Part shown: positions 8,676-18,146 of the stretch, one piece after another
How the letters are laid out: each line of letters opens with the position of its first letter
Numbering within the stretch: the first letter of the stretch is position 1
Assembly: GCF_003987315.1 (NCBI RefSeq)
Contig: NZ_PIPI01000003.1
Coordinates: 124,001 to 188,000, forward strand
Length of the DNA: 64,000 nucleotides
Direction: 5' to 3'
DNA from: Aliidiomarina haloalkalitolerans
Lineage (GTDB): Bacteria; Pseudomonadota; Gammaproteobacteria; Enterobacterales; Alteromonadaceae
Program-made: the position numbers and the translations under genes
Notes under the pieces: model-generated
Told to the model about the DNA's origin: nothing
The model's input: the letters and a program-made list of their open reading frames with translations, nothing else
Databases searched by the model: none

Positions 8676-10535
8676 AGTCGGCAGCGGTTCACCGATACAC
8701 GCACAAAGCGTAAGTAAGAGCTTTTGTTCTACCACATTAATTTCGCCGTCACTGCGAACACAGGTAATCCAAGCTTGAACAAGCTTAGCTTTGTCGGTGA
8801 CGGACCAAGTATTAATGCGTTCTAAACAGTCACCCAATTCGGCAAAGCTGTATGGTTGCTGACGGAATGGCTGCAAACGCTGACCGAAGACTGCCGCACC
8901 CAAATTAAAGGCCTGCAAAGCGTCGTTATCGTTGTCATGACCGTACCAAGCCAGAACTGAGAGGGTAAACTCGGTATCGCTTTGGCGGCGCACATCCACA
9001 CGCTTCACCCGCCGATTTGGTTCAAATTCCGCGCGCACATAACGGGTCACAATTTGTGTTAAACACCATTCGTAGAGAGATGTTTGCTGATCGGCTTCGA
9101 CCACTTGGTGCAGCGTGTTCAGCAGGGCATAGGCCTCATGCTGCGACAAGGTTTTTAATGCCGGAATTGCACGTTCAACAAAGGCTAGTCGTTTTTCCAG
9201 CTCAAACGGTTTAAGTTTTTCGAAATCAGCTGCTGCACGGGCACTAATTTGTGCAGTGTGTTGACGACTAATTTCTTGCAGTTGCGCAGCGCGAATTTCA
9301 TCGTTGTCGCTCAAAGCCATTGCCAACACCAATGCTTCAGCACCTTCTTGATTGCGCGCTTCGCCGATAAGTTCTTGCTCATTCGCGCTAGCTGGCTGCT
9401 CAAAGGCAGCGCCAATCGTTGCAGCAGTGGTGATGGTTTCGACCATGCGCTGGCGCGACCGCTCTTGTTGAGAACCTGCCGCATTCGCACCTTCTGATTC
9501 TAGCTCAGCCTGTAACTGCGGCCGTGGATTGGCGCGGAACTTGCCGTCCCAGTTAGGGCGAATGCGTTTAATCCGATCCTTTAACGGTGGGTGGGTGGCA
9601 AAAATTGACATGGCTTTACTAATCGCTTGGCCAAAGAACAAATGCGCTGCTTCGTCGGCATTCTTGCTAGCGACTTGGCTGCCGGAACTCAGGGCTCCAA
9701 TTTGCTCTAATGCACCACCGATGCCATCGGGATCACGGGTAAATTGAACTGCCGAAGCATCGGCAAGATACTCACGCTGCCGACTAACGGCGGCCTTGAT
9801 GATATTACCGAACAGGACGCCGATAGAGCCGATAATTAATAGACCAATCCCCAGTAATGGCAGTGGGTTCTTGTCATTTCGGCGGCTATACATGCCGGTG
9901 CGCATGAGCAAATAGCCCGCATGCGAAATAAACAAAATGCCATTCAGAATGGCGATAATACGAATGTTTAAGCGCATGTCACCGTTGAGAATATGCGCAA
10001 TTTCGTGAGCCACAACGCCTTGTAGTTGCGTTCGCGTTAAATTCACCACACTGCCACGGGTAATCCCGATTACCGCGTCTTGCGGCGAATAACCGGCCGC
10101 GAATGCATTAATGCCTTCTTCGTTGTCGAGTAGGTACACCGGCGGCACTGGCATATTCGCCGCAATGGCCATTTCTTCAACGACGTTGAGAATTTTACGT
10201 TCGACTGGGTCGCTACTGTCTGGGCTTAAACGACGGCCGCCTAAGCTCTCTGCGACCACTTTACCGCCACCTTTGAGGACCACCCATTTGTACAGCACGG
10301 CCAGACTAATAGCCGACAGCACCATACCCGTTACCGCCAGAACGATGTCCCAATGTAAATAGAATTCAGGCGCTTGCTGACCGTTTTCGATTTGCCCAAG
10401 GCCACCGCTAAAGGCTGCGACCAAAAGGCCGGTTAGCGTGAGCAAGCAAATAACGGCTAAGCCAAATAAAATAACCAACAGGCGGGTGTTTCGTTTGGCA
10501 ACCGCCTGATGTTCAAAAAAATCCATCGCTGCCAT
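8664..10535 (-). CDS. M48 metallopeptidase with C-terminal TerB-like extension
   Basis: Membrane-bound zinc protease of the HtpX/M48 group (623 residues; E. coli HtpX is about 290). Two transmembrane helices (about 19-42 and 63-83) precede the catalytic domain with HEIAH (177-181). A further hydrophobic pair (about 190-245) and the third zinc ligand region REYLADASAVQFTRDP follow. Beyond about residue 330 lies a long cytoplasmic extension rich in Ala/Gln. It ends in a helical part resembling TerB-like domains (acidic D-G-E-I-N motif then a helix). It lies 10 bases downstream of lemA; the lemA-M48 pairing is common and suggests a membrane quality-control unit. Confidence 0.88.
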   Translation of the reverse strand: MAAMDFFEHQAVAKRNTRLLVILFGLAVICLLTLTGLLVAAFSGGLGQIENGQQAPEFYLHWDIVLAVTGMVLSAISLAVLYKWVVLKGGGKVVAESLGGRRLSPDSSDPVERKILNVVEEMAIAANMPVPPVYLLDNEEGINAFAAGYSPQDAVIGITRGSVVNLTRTQLQGVVAHEIAHILNGDMRLNIRIIAILNGILFISHAGYLLMRTGMYSRRNDKNPLPLLGIGLLIIGSIGVLFGNIIKAAVSRQREYLADASAVQFTRDPDGIGGALEQIGALSSGSQVASKNADEAAHLFFGQAISKAMSIFATHPPLKDRIKRIRPNWDGKFRANPRPQLQAELESEGANAAGSQQERSRQRMVETITTAATIGAAFEQPASANEQELIGEARNQEGAEALVLAMALSDNDEIRAAQLQEISRQHTAQISARAAADFEKLKPFELEKRLAFVERAIPALKTLSQHEAYALLNTLHQVVEADQQTSLYEWCLTQIVTRYVRAEFEPNRRVKRVDVRRQSDTEFTLSVLAWYGHDNDNDALQAFNLGAAVFGQRLQPFRQQPYSFAELGDCLERINTWSVTDKAKLVQAWITCVRSDGEINVVEQKLLLTLCACIGEPLPTLEL

Positions 10536-10545
10536 GCAGCACCCC

Positions 10546-11142
10546 TTAGAACTTCACTTGTGGTGCTTGTTGAATCGCTTCACGATCCTCGAACTCAAGC
10601 AGGCTTGCGTCGGCTGCATGACCAAACATGCCAGCAAAAACTACCGGTGGGAAACCTTGTTTATAGGTGTTGTATTGCATCACCGAGTCATTAAATGCTT
10701 GCCGTGAGAACGCGACTTTGTTTTCGGTCGAAGTGAGCTCTTCCGACAGCTGCGCCATATTCTGATTCGCTTTCAAATCCGGATAGGCTTCCATCACCAC
10801 GTTTAAGCGACCGAGTGCACCAGCAAGTGAACCTTCGGCGCCAGCCAATTGGCCCATAGCCTGAGCATCACCTGGGTTGGCAGACGCATTTTTTAACGCG
10901 GCGGCTGCTTGATTACGGGCTTCAACCACGGCTTCGAGGGTTTCACGCTCATGCTTTAAGTAGGCTTTCGCAGTTTCGACTAGGTTCGGAATTAAGTCGT
11001 AACGGCGTTTTAGCTGCACATCAATTTGCGCGAAGGCATTTTGATAACGGTTTTTAAGCGTAACGAGCTTGTTGTAAATGCCGATGACGTAAAAAACAAC
11101 TAGTACGGCAACGACGATGAAAATCCAAAATGAAATACTCAT
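10546..11142 (-). CDS. lemA: LemA family protein
   Basis: A 198-residue LemA protein with one N-terminal transmembrane helix (about 3-23), then a long four-helix coiled domain with the conserved [13 protein letters not shown]-like segment (here [22 protein letters not shown]), the [13 protein letters not shown] motif and the [11 protein letters not shown] motif. LemA proteins are of unclear function and are often coupled to HtpX-like proteases, as here. It is the first gene of a two-gene unit; its start is divergent from gmk. Confidence 0.92.
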   Translation of the reverse strand: MSISFWIFIVVAVLVVFYVIGIYNKLVTLKNRYQNAFAQIDVQLKRRYDLIPNLVETAKAYLKHERETLEAVVEARNQAAAALKNASANPGDAQAMGQLAGAEGSLAGALGRLNVVMEAYPDLKANQNMAQLSEELTSTENKVAFSRQAFNDSVMQYNTYKQGFPPVVFAGMFGHAADASLLEFEDREAIQQAPQVKF

Positions 11143-11293
11143 TGTTATTATCCTCAGAAAAAGAACTAGTTATGTTATAGCATGCTTTGCGAAATGGGAG
11201 CAGAAAGAGCGTAGGTTATTTCGCAAAAGTGGCGTTTTTTATGACTTCAGTGTACTTTATGTTGCATTCTTCTTTAGCCATCAAGAATTTACT

Positions 11294-11926
11294 ATGTCGA
11301 ATGTCAGCGGAAACTTATTTGTTATTGCAGCCCCCAGTGGTGCTGGAAAGTCTAGTTTAATCAAAGCTTTGCTGGAACGCCACAACGACGGCTCAATGCA
11401 AGTTTCGGTCAGTACAACAACCCGCGCACCTCGCCCCGGTGAAGAAAATGGCGTGCATTATCACTTTGTGAGTGAGGCTGAGTTTCTCCGACAGGTCGAC
11501 AATCATGAGTTTTATGAGTGGGCCAAGGTCTTTAATAATTATTACGGCACGTCGCGCACCGTCATTGAAGACACCCTTGCGAGCGGCGTCGATGTGTTTT
11601 TAGATATCGACTGGCAAGGAACACGACAAGTGAAAGCCGCCTATCCAGGTGTGCATACGATTTTTATCTTGCCACCCTCGAATGAAGAACTCGAGCGTAG
11701 ACTGCGTGTTCGCGGTCAAGATAGTGACGAGGTTATTGCTGGCCGCATGGCGAAAGCACAGGGCGAAATGTCCCACTATGCAGAGTTCAGTTACTTGATC
11801 GTGAATGAAGATTTCGAGGAGTCGGTGGCGAACCTAGAGCACATCGTCATGAGCCAGCGCCTGCGTCGTTCGAAACAACAAATTCGTTATCGCGAAGTTT
11901 TGCAAGCGTTGCTAAAAGAAGAATAA
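11294..11926 (+). CDS. gmk: Guanylate kinase
   Basis: Converts GMP and ATP to GDP and ADP in guanine nucleotide synthesis. The 210-residue product has the P-loop APSGAGKSS near its N-terminus, the GMP-binding [12 protein letters not shown] segment and [16 protein letters not shown]. The open frame extends 59 codons further upstream, but ATG 11294 matches the family start. No strong Shine-Dalgarno sequence is visible. It lies upstream of rpoZ and spoT as in other gammaproteobacteria, linking GTP supply to the ppGpp enzyme. Confidence 0.96.
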   Translation: MSNVSGNLFVIAAPSGAGKSSLIKALLERHNDGSMQVSVSTTTRAPRPGEENGVHYHFVSEAEFLRQVDNHEFYEWAKVFNNYYGTSRTVIEDTLASGVDVFLDIDWQGTRQVKAAYPGVHTIFILPPSNEELERRLRVRGQDSDEVIAGRMAKAQGEMSHYAEFSYLIVNEDFEESVANLEHIVMSQRLRRSKQQIRYREVLQALLKEE

Positions 11927-11979
11927 CACCTACAATCGAGTTAAAAGTGCTTACAAATCAATGCGTCAGCGAATAAAAC

Positions 11980-12008
11980 TTGGCTATGCTGGTTAGTTAA
12001 AGTACAAT
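11980..12008 (+). promoter_or_regulatory. Promoter for rpoZ-spoT
   Basis: TTGGCT (11980-11985) and TACAAT (12003-12008) are separated by exactly 17 bases and lie about 45 bases before the rpoZ start codon. They match 4/6 and 5/6 of the sigma-70 consensus. Confidence 0.65.
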
Positions 12009-12053
12009 TTATGCCCTTTGAAAAACAGTTCAGAATTTTAGCGGAGTGACGAC

Positions 12054-12332
12054 ATGGCACGGGTTACAGTTGAAGAAGCAGTAGATCGGATTGGCAACCG
12101 GTTCGACTTAGTACTAGTGGCAGCGCGCCGCGCACGCCAAATTGCAAACGGCAGAGAAGCGCTGGTCAACACCACAAATGAAAAGCCGACCGTCATTGCG
12201 CTACGTGAAATCGAAGCAGGCCTTGTAACTGCAAACAGCTTAGATCACGACGACCAAGCAGCCCAATATGCTCAAGATGAAGCAGAAGTTGCAGCAATGG
12301 CAGCGTTAAAATCGAGTGATTTAGAAGACTAA
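12054..12332 (+). CDS. rpoZ: RNA polymerase omega subunit
   Basis: Omega subunit (92 residues; 91 in E. coli), which helps fold and hold the beta-prime subunit and forms part of the ppGpp site 1 on RNA polymerase. [29 protein letters not shown] and the [13 protein letters not shown] segment are diagnostic. GGAG lies upstream of the ATG. It is followed by a hairpin and then spoT, the usual order. Confidence 0.97.
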   Translation: MARVTVEEAVDRIGNRFDLVLVAARRARQIANGREALVNTTNEKPTVIALREIEAGLVTANSLDHDDQAAQYAQDEAEVAAMAALKSSDLED

Positions 12333-12342
12333 TCGCTTTCTT

Positions 12343-12374
12343 CGGCAGTGGCAATCGGTCACTGCCGTCATTTC
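12343..12374 (+). terminator. Hairpin between rpoZ and spoT
   Basis: Perfect 8-bp stem CGGCAGTG/CACTGCCG (12343-12350 and 12360-12367) with a 9-base loop, followed by a weak T-rich stretch (TCATTTCTC). It could be a leaky terminator that lowers spoT expression relative to rpoZ. Confidence 0.45.
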
Positions 12375-12515
12375 TCCCGTTGGCAAAAAGCAATTTTCCC
12401 CTTATTCTCTCTAGTAGAACCTTAATTTTATCTGGACGTGTGCTTCATTTACGAAGCAAAATTGCGCATCGAACCTTAGTGATGTTTGTCCACCAGCAGA
12501 AGTGAGAGTGCTGTC

Positions 12516-14630
12516 GTGTATCTATTTGAAGGATTGCGCACATTAACGGAAAACTATTTACCTGCCGATCAAGTCGATCGTATTGAGCAGGCGTTTCATG
12601 TTGCCTTTGACGCGCACAGCGAACAGAAGCGACAAAGTGGCGAACCTTATATCACTCATCCGGTGGCGGTCTCTTGTATGCTCGCCGAAATGCGGCTGGA
12701 TCACGAAACCCTTATGGCCGCATTGCTCCACGACGTCATTGAAGACACACCTGTTACCAAAGAAGATTTAGCTGAACAATTTGGCCCTACGGTCGCCGAA
12801 CTAGTCGAAGGCGTTTCAAAACTCGACAAACTGCAATTCGACAGTAAAGAAGAAGCGCAAATTGAAAACTATCGCAAAATGATTATGGCGATGGTGCAAG
12901 ATATTCGAGTCATTCTGATTAAGCTGGCTGACCGCACCCATAATATGCGCACAATTGGCTCATTGCGACCCGACAAACGCCGTCGTATTGCCCGCGAAAC
13001 CCTCGAAATTTACGCACCTTTAGCGCACCGGTTAGGTATTCATAACATTAAGAATGAGCTTGAAACGCTAGGGTTTCATGCCCATTATCCATGGCGTGCT
13101 CGATTACTTGAAAGCCAAGTCCGTAAAGCCCGCGGTAATCGCAAGGCCTTACTTGAACGCACCCACAACGAATTGATAGCACGCCTGCAAGAACAGGGCA
13201 TTAAAGCCCGGGTTTATGGCCGCGAAAAGCACTTGTACAGTATCTATAAAAAAATGCTCCACAAAGAGCTAAAGTTTGACCAGGTCATGGACATCTATGC
13301 GTTCCGTGTTGTTGTTGACACAGTCGACACCTGCTATCGCGTGCTTGGTGCTGTACATAATTTATACAAGCCAATCGAAACCCGTTTTAAAGACTACATT
13401 GCGATTCCGAAAAGTAACGGTTATCAGTCGCTACATACTTCATTGAAGGGCCCGCACGGGGTGCCGGTCGAGATTCAAATTCGCACCGAAGAAATGGATT
13501 TGATGGCGGATCGTGGTGTCGCCGCTCATTGGCTCTATAAAGACATTGAAGACAGCAACACCACGGCGCAAGTGCGGGCACAAAAATGGATGCAAAGTCT
13601 GATTGAACTGCAGCAAAGTGCGGGTAACTCATTTGAGTTTATTGAAAATGTAAAATCTGACTTGTTCCCCGATGAGATTTACGTGTTTACACCGGACGGG
13701 CGCATCATTGAATTGCCACAGGGAGCGACACCTGTGGACTTCGCCTACGCAGTCCATACAGATATCGGTAACGCATGTATTGGAGCGCGCGTTAATCACA
13801 AGGCCTACTCACTGAGTAAACCGTTGGAAACCGGGCAAACCGTTGAAATTCGCACAGCACCGGGCTCACGGCCGAATATCGCTTGGCTCAACTTTGTGGT
13901 CACCGGTAAAGCTCGTTTGAAGATCCGCCAATACTTGAAAAACCAAGAACACGATGAAGCTCTGATACTTGGTGAACGTCTGCTGCGCGCTGCGCTTGGT
14001 TCATTTAGTCTAGACGATTTGAAAGAACAAGATTTTGCCCGCGTAGCGGCTGAATTAAAACGTAAAGACAAACAAGATCTATTGCGCGACATTGGCTTAG
14101 GCCACTTGATGAGCGTGGCAGTTGCTCGTCGACTCGTTGGTGATGAGCAACGCATAAAAGCAGCCAGTGGTGATGATGAGCGCGGTCGCAGTTTAGCGAT
14201 TAAAGGCGCTGATGGCTTGCTCTTAAGCTTTGCGAAATGCTGTCGGCCGATTCCCGGCGACGACATTATTGCCCATGTAAGTCCTGGCAAAGGCTTAGTT
14301 ATTCACCGCCGTGAATGTAAAAACGTGCGTGGCCATGAAGACGAGCCTGGTCGTTATTTCCCTGTGCAGTGGGACAACAAGCCAGACTCGCAATTTACCT
14401 CGGAAATACGCGTCGAGATTGTTAATCACCAGGGCGCCTTGGCGCGTTTGACGTCAGCAATTGCGCACACCGGTTGTAATATTCAGGGACTGAAAACGGA
14501 AGAAATTGATGCGACAATCTATTATATTGACGTGGTGTTAACCATTAATAACCGCAAACATTTAGCTGACGTGATGCGCCAAATTCGGAAAATGCCGCAT
14601 GTTCAGCGAGTTTCTCGTTTAAGGAAGTAA
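12516..14630 (+). CDS. spoT: Bifunctional (p)ppGpp synthetase/hydrolase
   Basis: SpoT-type stringent-response enzyme (704 residues; E. coli 702). It contains an HD hydrolase domain with HD at 72-73 in LLHDVIEDT, a synthetase domain with the R-F-K-D motif (near residue 290) typical of bifunctional SpoT/Rel rather than RelA (ExDD), a TGS domain ([12 protein letters not shown]), a Cys-rich CCRPIPGD segment and a C-terminal ACT domain. GTG 12516 is chosen because it yields the SpoT start [10 protein letters not shown]; the frame is open from a TTG 30 bases earlier. It is followed 1 base later by ridA. Confidence 0.95.
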   Translation: MYLFEGLRTLTENYLPADQVDRIEQAFHVAFDAHSEQKRQSGEPYITHPVAVSCMLAEMRLDHETLMAALLHDVIEDTPVTKEDLAEQFGPTVAELVEGVSKLDKLQFDSKEEAQIENYRKMIMAMVQDIRVILIKLADRTHNMRTIGSLRPDKRRRIARETLEIYAPLAHRLGIHNIKNELETLGFHAHYPWRARLLESQVRKARGNRKALLERTHNELIARLQEQGIKARVYGREKHLYSIYKKMLHKELKFDQVMDIYAFRVVVDTVDTCYRVLGAVHNLYKPIETRFKDYIAIPKSNGYQSLHTSLKGPHGVPVEIQIRTEEMDLMADRGVAAHWLYKDIEDSNTTAQVRAQKWMQSLIELQQSAGNSFEFIENVKSDLFPDEIYVFTPDGRIIELPQGATPVDFAYAVHTDIGNACIGARVNHKAYSLSKPLETGQTVEIRTAPGSRPNIAWLNFVVTGKARLKIRQYLKNQEHDEALILGERLLRAALGSFSLDDLKEQDFARVAAELKRKDKQDLLRDIGLGHLMSVAVARRLVGDEQRIKAASGDDERGRSLAIKGADGLLLSFAKCCRPIPGDDIIAHVSPGKGLVIHRRECKNVRGHEDEPGRYFPVQWDNKPDSQFTSEIRVEIVNHQGALARLTSAIAHTGCNIQGLKTEEIDATIYYIDVVLTINNRKHLADVMRQIRKMPHVQRVSRLRK

Positions 14631-14631
14631 T

Positions 14632-15024
14632 ATGTCTAAAGTCATTATTGCCACCGACCAAGCGCCGGCAGCAATTGGTACCTATTCACAAGCGATTAAA
14701 GTTGGTACCACTGTATATTTGTCAGGCCAAATTCCATTAGTGCCAAGCACCATGGAAATGGTGTCACAAGACTTTCGTGAGCAGGCTGTGCAAGTCTTCA
14801 AAAATCTCAGCGCGGTTTGTGAAGCCGCCGGTGGTGAATTGCAAGACATGGTGAAGGTGCAGATTTACCTAATCGACTTAAGCCACTTTGCGGTGGTGAA
14901 TGAAGTCATGGCCGAGTTTTTCCGCACACCTTACCCAGCGCGTGCAGCTATTGAAGTGAAAGGTTTGCCGAAAGGCTCGCAAATCGAAATTGATGGGGTG
15001 ATGGAGTTACCCACCACCAACTAA
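14632..15024 (+). CDS. ridA: RidA-family enamine/imine deaminase
   Basis: RidA hydrolyses reactive 2-aminoacrylate and related enamines produced by PLP enzymes such as threonine dehydratase. The 130-residue length and the conserved SGQIP, CEAAGG, VKVQIYL and [16 protein letters not shown] blocks, with the substrate-binding Arg in PARA, are all present. It begins one base after the spoT stop codon, so it is in the rpoZ-spoT operon. A strong hairpin terminator follows. Confidence 0.95.
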   Translation: MSKVIIATDQAPAAIGTYSQAIKVGTTVYLSGQIPLVPSTMEMVSQDFREQAVQVFKNLSAVCEAAGGELQDMVKVQIYLIDLSHFAVVNEVMAEFFRTPYPARAAIEVKGLPKGSQIEIDGVMELPTTN

Positions 15025-15051
15025 ACGTTTCGTTTGAATTACCCCAAATGC

Positions 15052-15090
15052 AAAGGCCAGTGCGATAACGCTCTGGCCTTTGTTGTATTT
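15052..15090 (+). terminator. Terminator after ridA
   Basis: Stem AAAGGCCAG/CTGGCCTTT (15052-15060 and 15073-15081), with a nested GCG/CGC pair in the loop, followed by GTTGTATTT. Confidence 0.8.
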
Positions 15091-15116
15091 AACTGAGGTG
15101 ATTAATTCCGAGCCGT

Positions 15117-16463
15117 TTAAACCTGCGCTTCTTCGACCACATCATCGGCACGAATTGGGCCAAGGACGAAGATGCTTGCCACCGCGACCACGGCCAAGAT
15201 GAAGCAATAGAAGGTATTGACGCTCACGGCTAACGGCGAAATACCGAAGCTTGCTCCCATGAGGAGTGCTTGGGCGCCATATGGCAACACACCTTGCACC
15301 ACACAGGCGAAAATGTCGAGGTAGCTGGCACTTTGCTTCGGCGCAACGCCACCTTCTTTCGCCAATCGCTTACTCACTTCACCCGAGAGCAAAATCGTCA
15401 CGGTATTGTTGGCGACCGCTAAGTTGGTCAGCGCTGTCAAACCAGAAATACCGAAAGCCGCTGAACGTTCTTTACGTTTGCTCAGTTTGGCGGCAACACG
15501 CTCCACTGTATTTGACAGGAAGGCTAAGCCACCTTGCTGGCGGATTAATGCCGACAAGCCACCAATGAGTAACGACAGCAGGAAAATTTCCTGCATGCTG
15601 GTGAAGCCTTCGTAAATATCCTGACTAAATGCGACGACAGCATAGTCGACGGCAACAAAACCAAACACCGCAGCGAGAATAATGCCCAGTGTCAGCACGA
15701 CGAAGACGTTGAGGCCACTGACGGCGAGCGCAATAATGAAGAAGTAAGGTAAGGCGAGCCAATAGTTTGCTTCTGGCACTGCAATCGGGGCGCTTCCAAC
15801 GTCGATAAAGGCCAGCGCAATGACGGTCAGGACCGCCGCCGGAACGGCAATACGTAAGTTTGCGCGGAACTTGTCTTTCATCGCACAACCTTGGGTTCGA
15901 GTTGCGGCAATGGTGGTATCTGAAATGAAGGATAAGTTGTCGCCGAACATCGCACCACTAACCAACACACCTGCCATTAATGCAGGGTTAATCCCCGCTG
16001 CCTGGCTCAAACCTAAAGCAACTGGTGCGAGGGCAGCAAGGGTTCCCATTGAGGTACCCATGGCTGTCGACACAACCGCTGCAATTAGGAAGATTCCCGG
16101 CAGCAAAAATGCCGGAGGAATGATGCTTAAACCGAGTGCCACCATGGCATCAACGCCACCGGTGGCGGCAGCAACGGTAGAAAACGCCCCCGCGAGCAAG
16201 TAAATCAAACACATGGTGATGATGTTGTTGTGGCCAACACCTTCGACAAAGGTTTGAATGCGGCTATTCAACGCTTCCTTACTGAGAATAACCGCTAAAA
16301 TAATCGCCGGTAGGATCGCAACTGGGCTGGCGAGTTGGTAGAACGCCATTTCCACGCCAGATAAATGAAAATAAATGCCGGTGCCCAAAAATAGGGCTAA
16401 AAAAAGTGCCAACGGTAACAATGCGATGGCACTGGCTTTCGGGGGGTTGTTTGTAATAGCCAT
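15117..16463 (-). CDS. Na+/H+ antiporter, NhaC family
   Basis: Polytopic inner-membrane antiporter (448 residues, about 11-12 hydrophobic segments) of the NhaC family. It is expected to expel Na+ for H+, fitting a marine or halophilic lifestyle. Conserved polar membrane motifs include STAMGTSMGTLAALAPVA, SGAMFGDNLSFISDTTIAATRTQG and TNLAVANNTVTILLSG. It is a single gene, convergent with ridA; no regulator is next to it. Exact substrate (Na+, or an organic exchange as in malate-lactate relatives) cannot be settled from sequence. Confidence 0.85.
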   Translation of the reverse strand: MAITNNPPKASAIALLPLALFLALFLGTGIYFHLSGVEMAFYQLASPVAILPAIILAVILSKEALNSRIQTFVEGVGHNNIITMCLIYLLAGAFSTVAAATGGVDAMVALGLSIIPPAFLLPGIFLIAAVVSTAMGTSMGTLAALAPVALGLSQAAGINPALMAGVLVSGAMFGDNLSFISDTTIAATRTQGCAMKDKFRANLRIAVPAAVLTVIALAFIDVGSAPIAVPEANYWLALPYFFIIALAVSGLNVFVVLTLGIILAAVFGFVAVDYAVVAFSQDIYEGFTSMQEIFLLSLLIGGLSALIRQQGGLAFLSNTVERVAAKLSKRKERSAAFGISGLTALTNLAVANNTVTILLSGEVSKRLAKEGGVAPKQSASYLDIFACVVQGVLPYGAQALLMGASFGISPLAVSVNTFYCFILAVVAVASIFVLGPIRADDVVEEAQV

Positions 16464-16607
16464 ATACTTTCCAAATTTACGTTTAGACGTCCAGAAGCAT
16501 AAACATCTTAATTTAAGGTGGCAAGGTTTTTTTTGCTTCGATTCACCATGACCCTAGATTCGGTGTACACTCGTTGTAAGCCAAATAGATCAGCAAGAGG
16601 TATCGGG

Positions 16608-18137
16608 ATGAGCCCAGAAGATTTGCATTTGCAACTACGCAACTTGCGTGACGATGATTACCCCCAGCTGAAGGAGCTGATGGATAGGGTTTATGACGAC
16701 ATTGGTGGCGCTTGGGAAGAGCACACCATTTTACGCCTCATTCGTGATTTTCCAGAAGGGCAAATTTGTCTTGAAGACAACGGCCAAATGGTCGGTGTAG
16801 CACTGACCGTGCGGGTGACCTATGACAAATTCAGCAACCCTCACCAGTATGACGACCTGCTCGGTAAGAAAGATACGATTTTGAACGACGCAAAAGGTGA
16901 CGCTTTGTATGGTCTTGACGTCCTTATCCACCCAGATTACCGCGGCTACCGTTTAGGCCGACGCCTATACGACGCGCGCAAAGAACTGTGTATTCAGTTA
17001 AACCTGAAAGCTATTTTGGCCGGTGGTCGCATTGTCAACTATCACAAGTATGCCGACGACATTACGGCTAGCCAGTATCTCGAGAAGGTTCGTCGGCGCG
17101 AGGTCTATGACCCAATTCTAAGCTTTCAGCTTGCCAACGACTTTGTCGTCAAACGCTTGCTGTATAAGTATTTGCCTGAAGACTTACGCTCGAAAGGTTA
17201 TGCAACTTTACTTGAGTGGAGTAACTTCCTTTACGAGCCGGCTGATACCGTCATTAAAGCGCGTTCTCGTAACGTTCGCGTTGGTGCGATTCAATGGCAA
17301 ATGCGCTTAGTCGATTCAGTTGAAGAGTTATTACAGCAGGTTGAATACTTCGTCGATGCAGTATCGAGCTATAAAAGTGACTTTGCATTGTTCCCTGAGT
17401 TTTTCAATGCACCATTAATGGGCTTAACGGATCAAACTCATCAGATGGAAGCGATCCGCTTCCTTGCTAGTTATACCGAGCGTTTCCGCAAGGAAATGTC
17501 GAATATGGCGGTGAGCTACAACGTTAACATCATTACCGGTTCAATGCCGTTACTGGAAGGTGACTCCTTGTACAACGTCACCTATTTGTGTCGCCGCGAC
17601 GGTTCGGTCGAAGAACAACGGAAAATTCATATTACGCCACACGAAAAGCGTGACTGGGTTATTGAAGGTGGCGATAAAGTCAGTGTATTTGAAACCGACG
17701 CCGGCCGCGTTGGGATTCTGATCTGTTACGACGTTGAGTTTCCGGAGCTCGGTCGATTGATGGCGGACGAGGGTTTAGAAATTCTCTTCGTACCATTCTG
17801 GACCGACACCCGCAATGCTTACCTGCGTGTCCGCCACTGTGCCCAAGCACGCGCCGTAGAGAACGAATGCTATGTGGTCATATGTGGTAGTGTCGGCAAC
17901 CTGCCAGAGGTCGAAAGTCTTGACGTGCAATATGCGCAGTCGAGTGTGTTTTCGCCTTCAGACTTCGCTTTCCCGCACGATGCGGTGATGTCAGAAACCA
18001 CGCCAAATACCGAGATGTTAATGTTCTCTGATTTAAACTTGGATGAACTGCGGTATTTGCACAATGAGGGCTCGGTGACTAACTTGAAAGACCGCCGCAC
18101 CGACTTGTATGGCGTAGTCCGGAAGTGGAACGGTTAA
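16608..18137 (+). CDS. GNAT acetyltransferase-nitrilase fusion
   Basis: Two-domain cytoplasmic protein of 509 residues. Residues about 8-190 form a GNAT N-acetyltransferase domain (acetyl-CoA loop near 111-120, YRGYRLGRRL). Residues about 222-505 form a carbon-nitrogen hydrolase of the nitrilase superfamily, with an intact Glu264-Lys339-Cys373 triad (FPEFF, RKIHIT, ICYDVEFPE). The substrate is unknown; an amide hydrolase coupled to acyl transfer is plausible. ATG 16608 is chosen because AGAGG precedes it, although the frame opens 30 codons earlier. recG starts 9 bases after its stop, so they may be co-transcribed. Confidence 0.88.
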   Translation: MSPEDLHLQLRNLRDDDYPQLKELMDRVYDDIGGAWEEHTILRLIRDFPEGQICLEDNGQMVGVALTVRVTYDKFSNPHQYDDLLGKKDTILNDAKGDALYGLDVLIHPDYRGYRLGRRLYDARKELCIQLNLKAILAGGRIVNYHKYADDITASQYLEKVRRREVYDPILSFQLANDFVVKRLLYKYLPEDLRSKGYATLLEWSNFLYEPADTVIKARSRNVRVGAIQWQMRLVDSVEELLQQVEYFVDAVSSYKSDFALFPEFFNAPLMGLTDQTHQMEAIRFLASYTERFRKEMSNMAVSYNVNIITGSMPLLEGDSLYNVTYLCRRDGSVEEQRKIHITPHEKRDWVIEGGDKVSVFETDAGRVGILICYDVEFPELGRLMADEGLEILFVPFWTDTRNAYLRVRHCAQARAVENECYVVICGSVGNLPEVESLDVQYAQSSVFSPSDFAFPHDAVMSETTPNTEMLMFSDLNLDELRYLHNEGSVTNLKDRRTDLYGVVRKWNG

Positions 18138-18146
18138 GCGTCGGCC

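Noticed and set aside
12486-12515. Upstream TTG as the spoT start
   Set aside because: The ten extra residues do not match SpoT; the GTG at 12516 gives the family N-terminus and total length.
13805-14290. 161-codon minus-strand frame inside spoT
   Set aside because: It lies entirely within a full-length, well-conserved spoT, with Ser/Arg-rich low-complexity translation typical of an antisense shadow.
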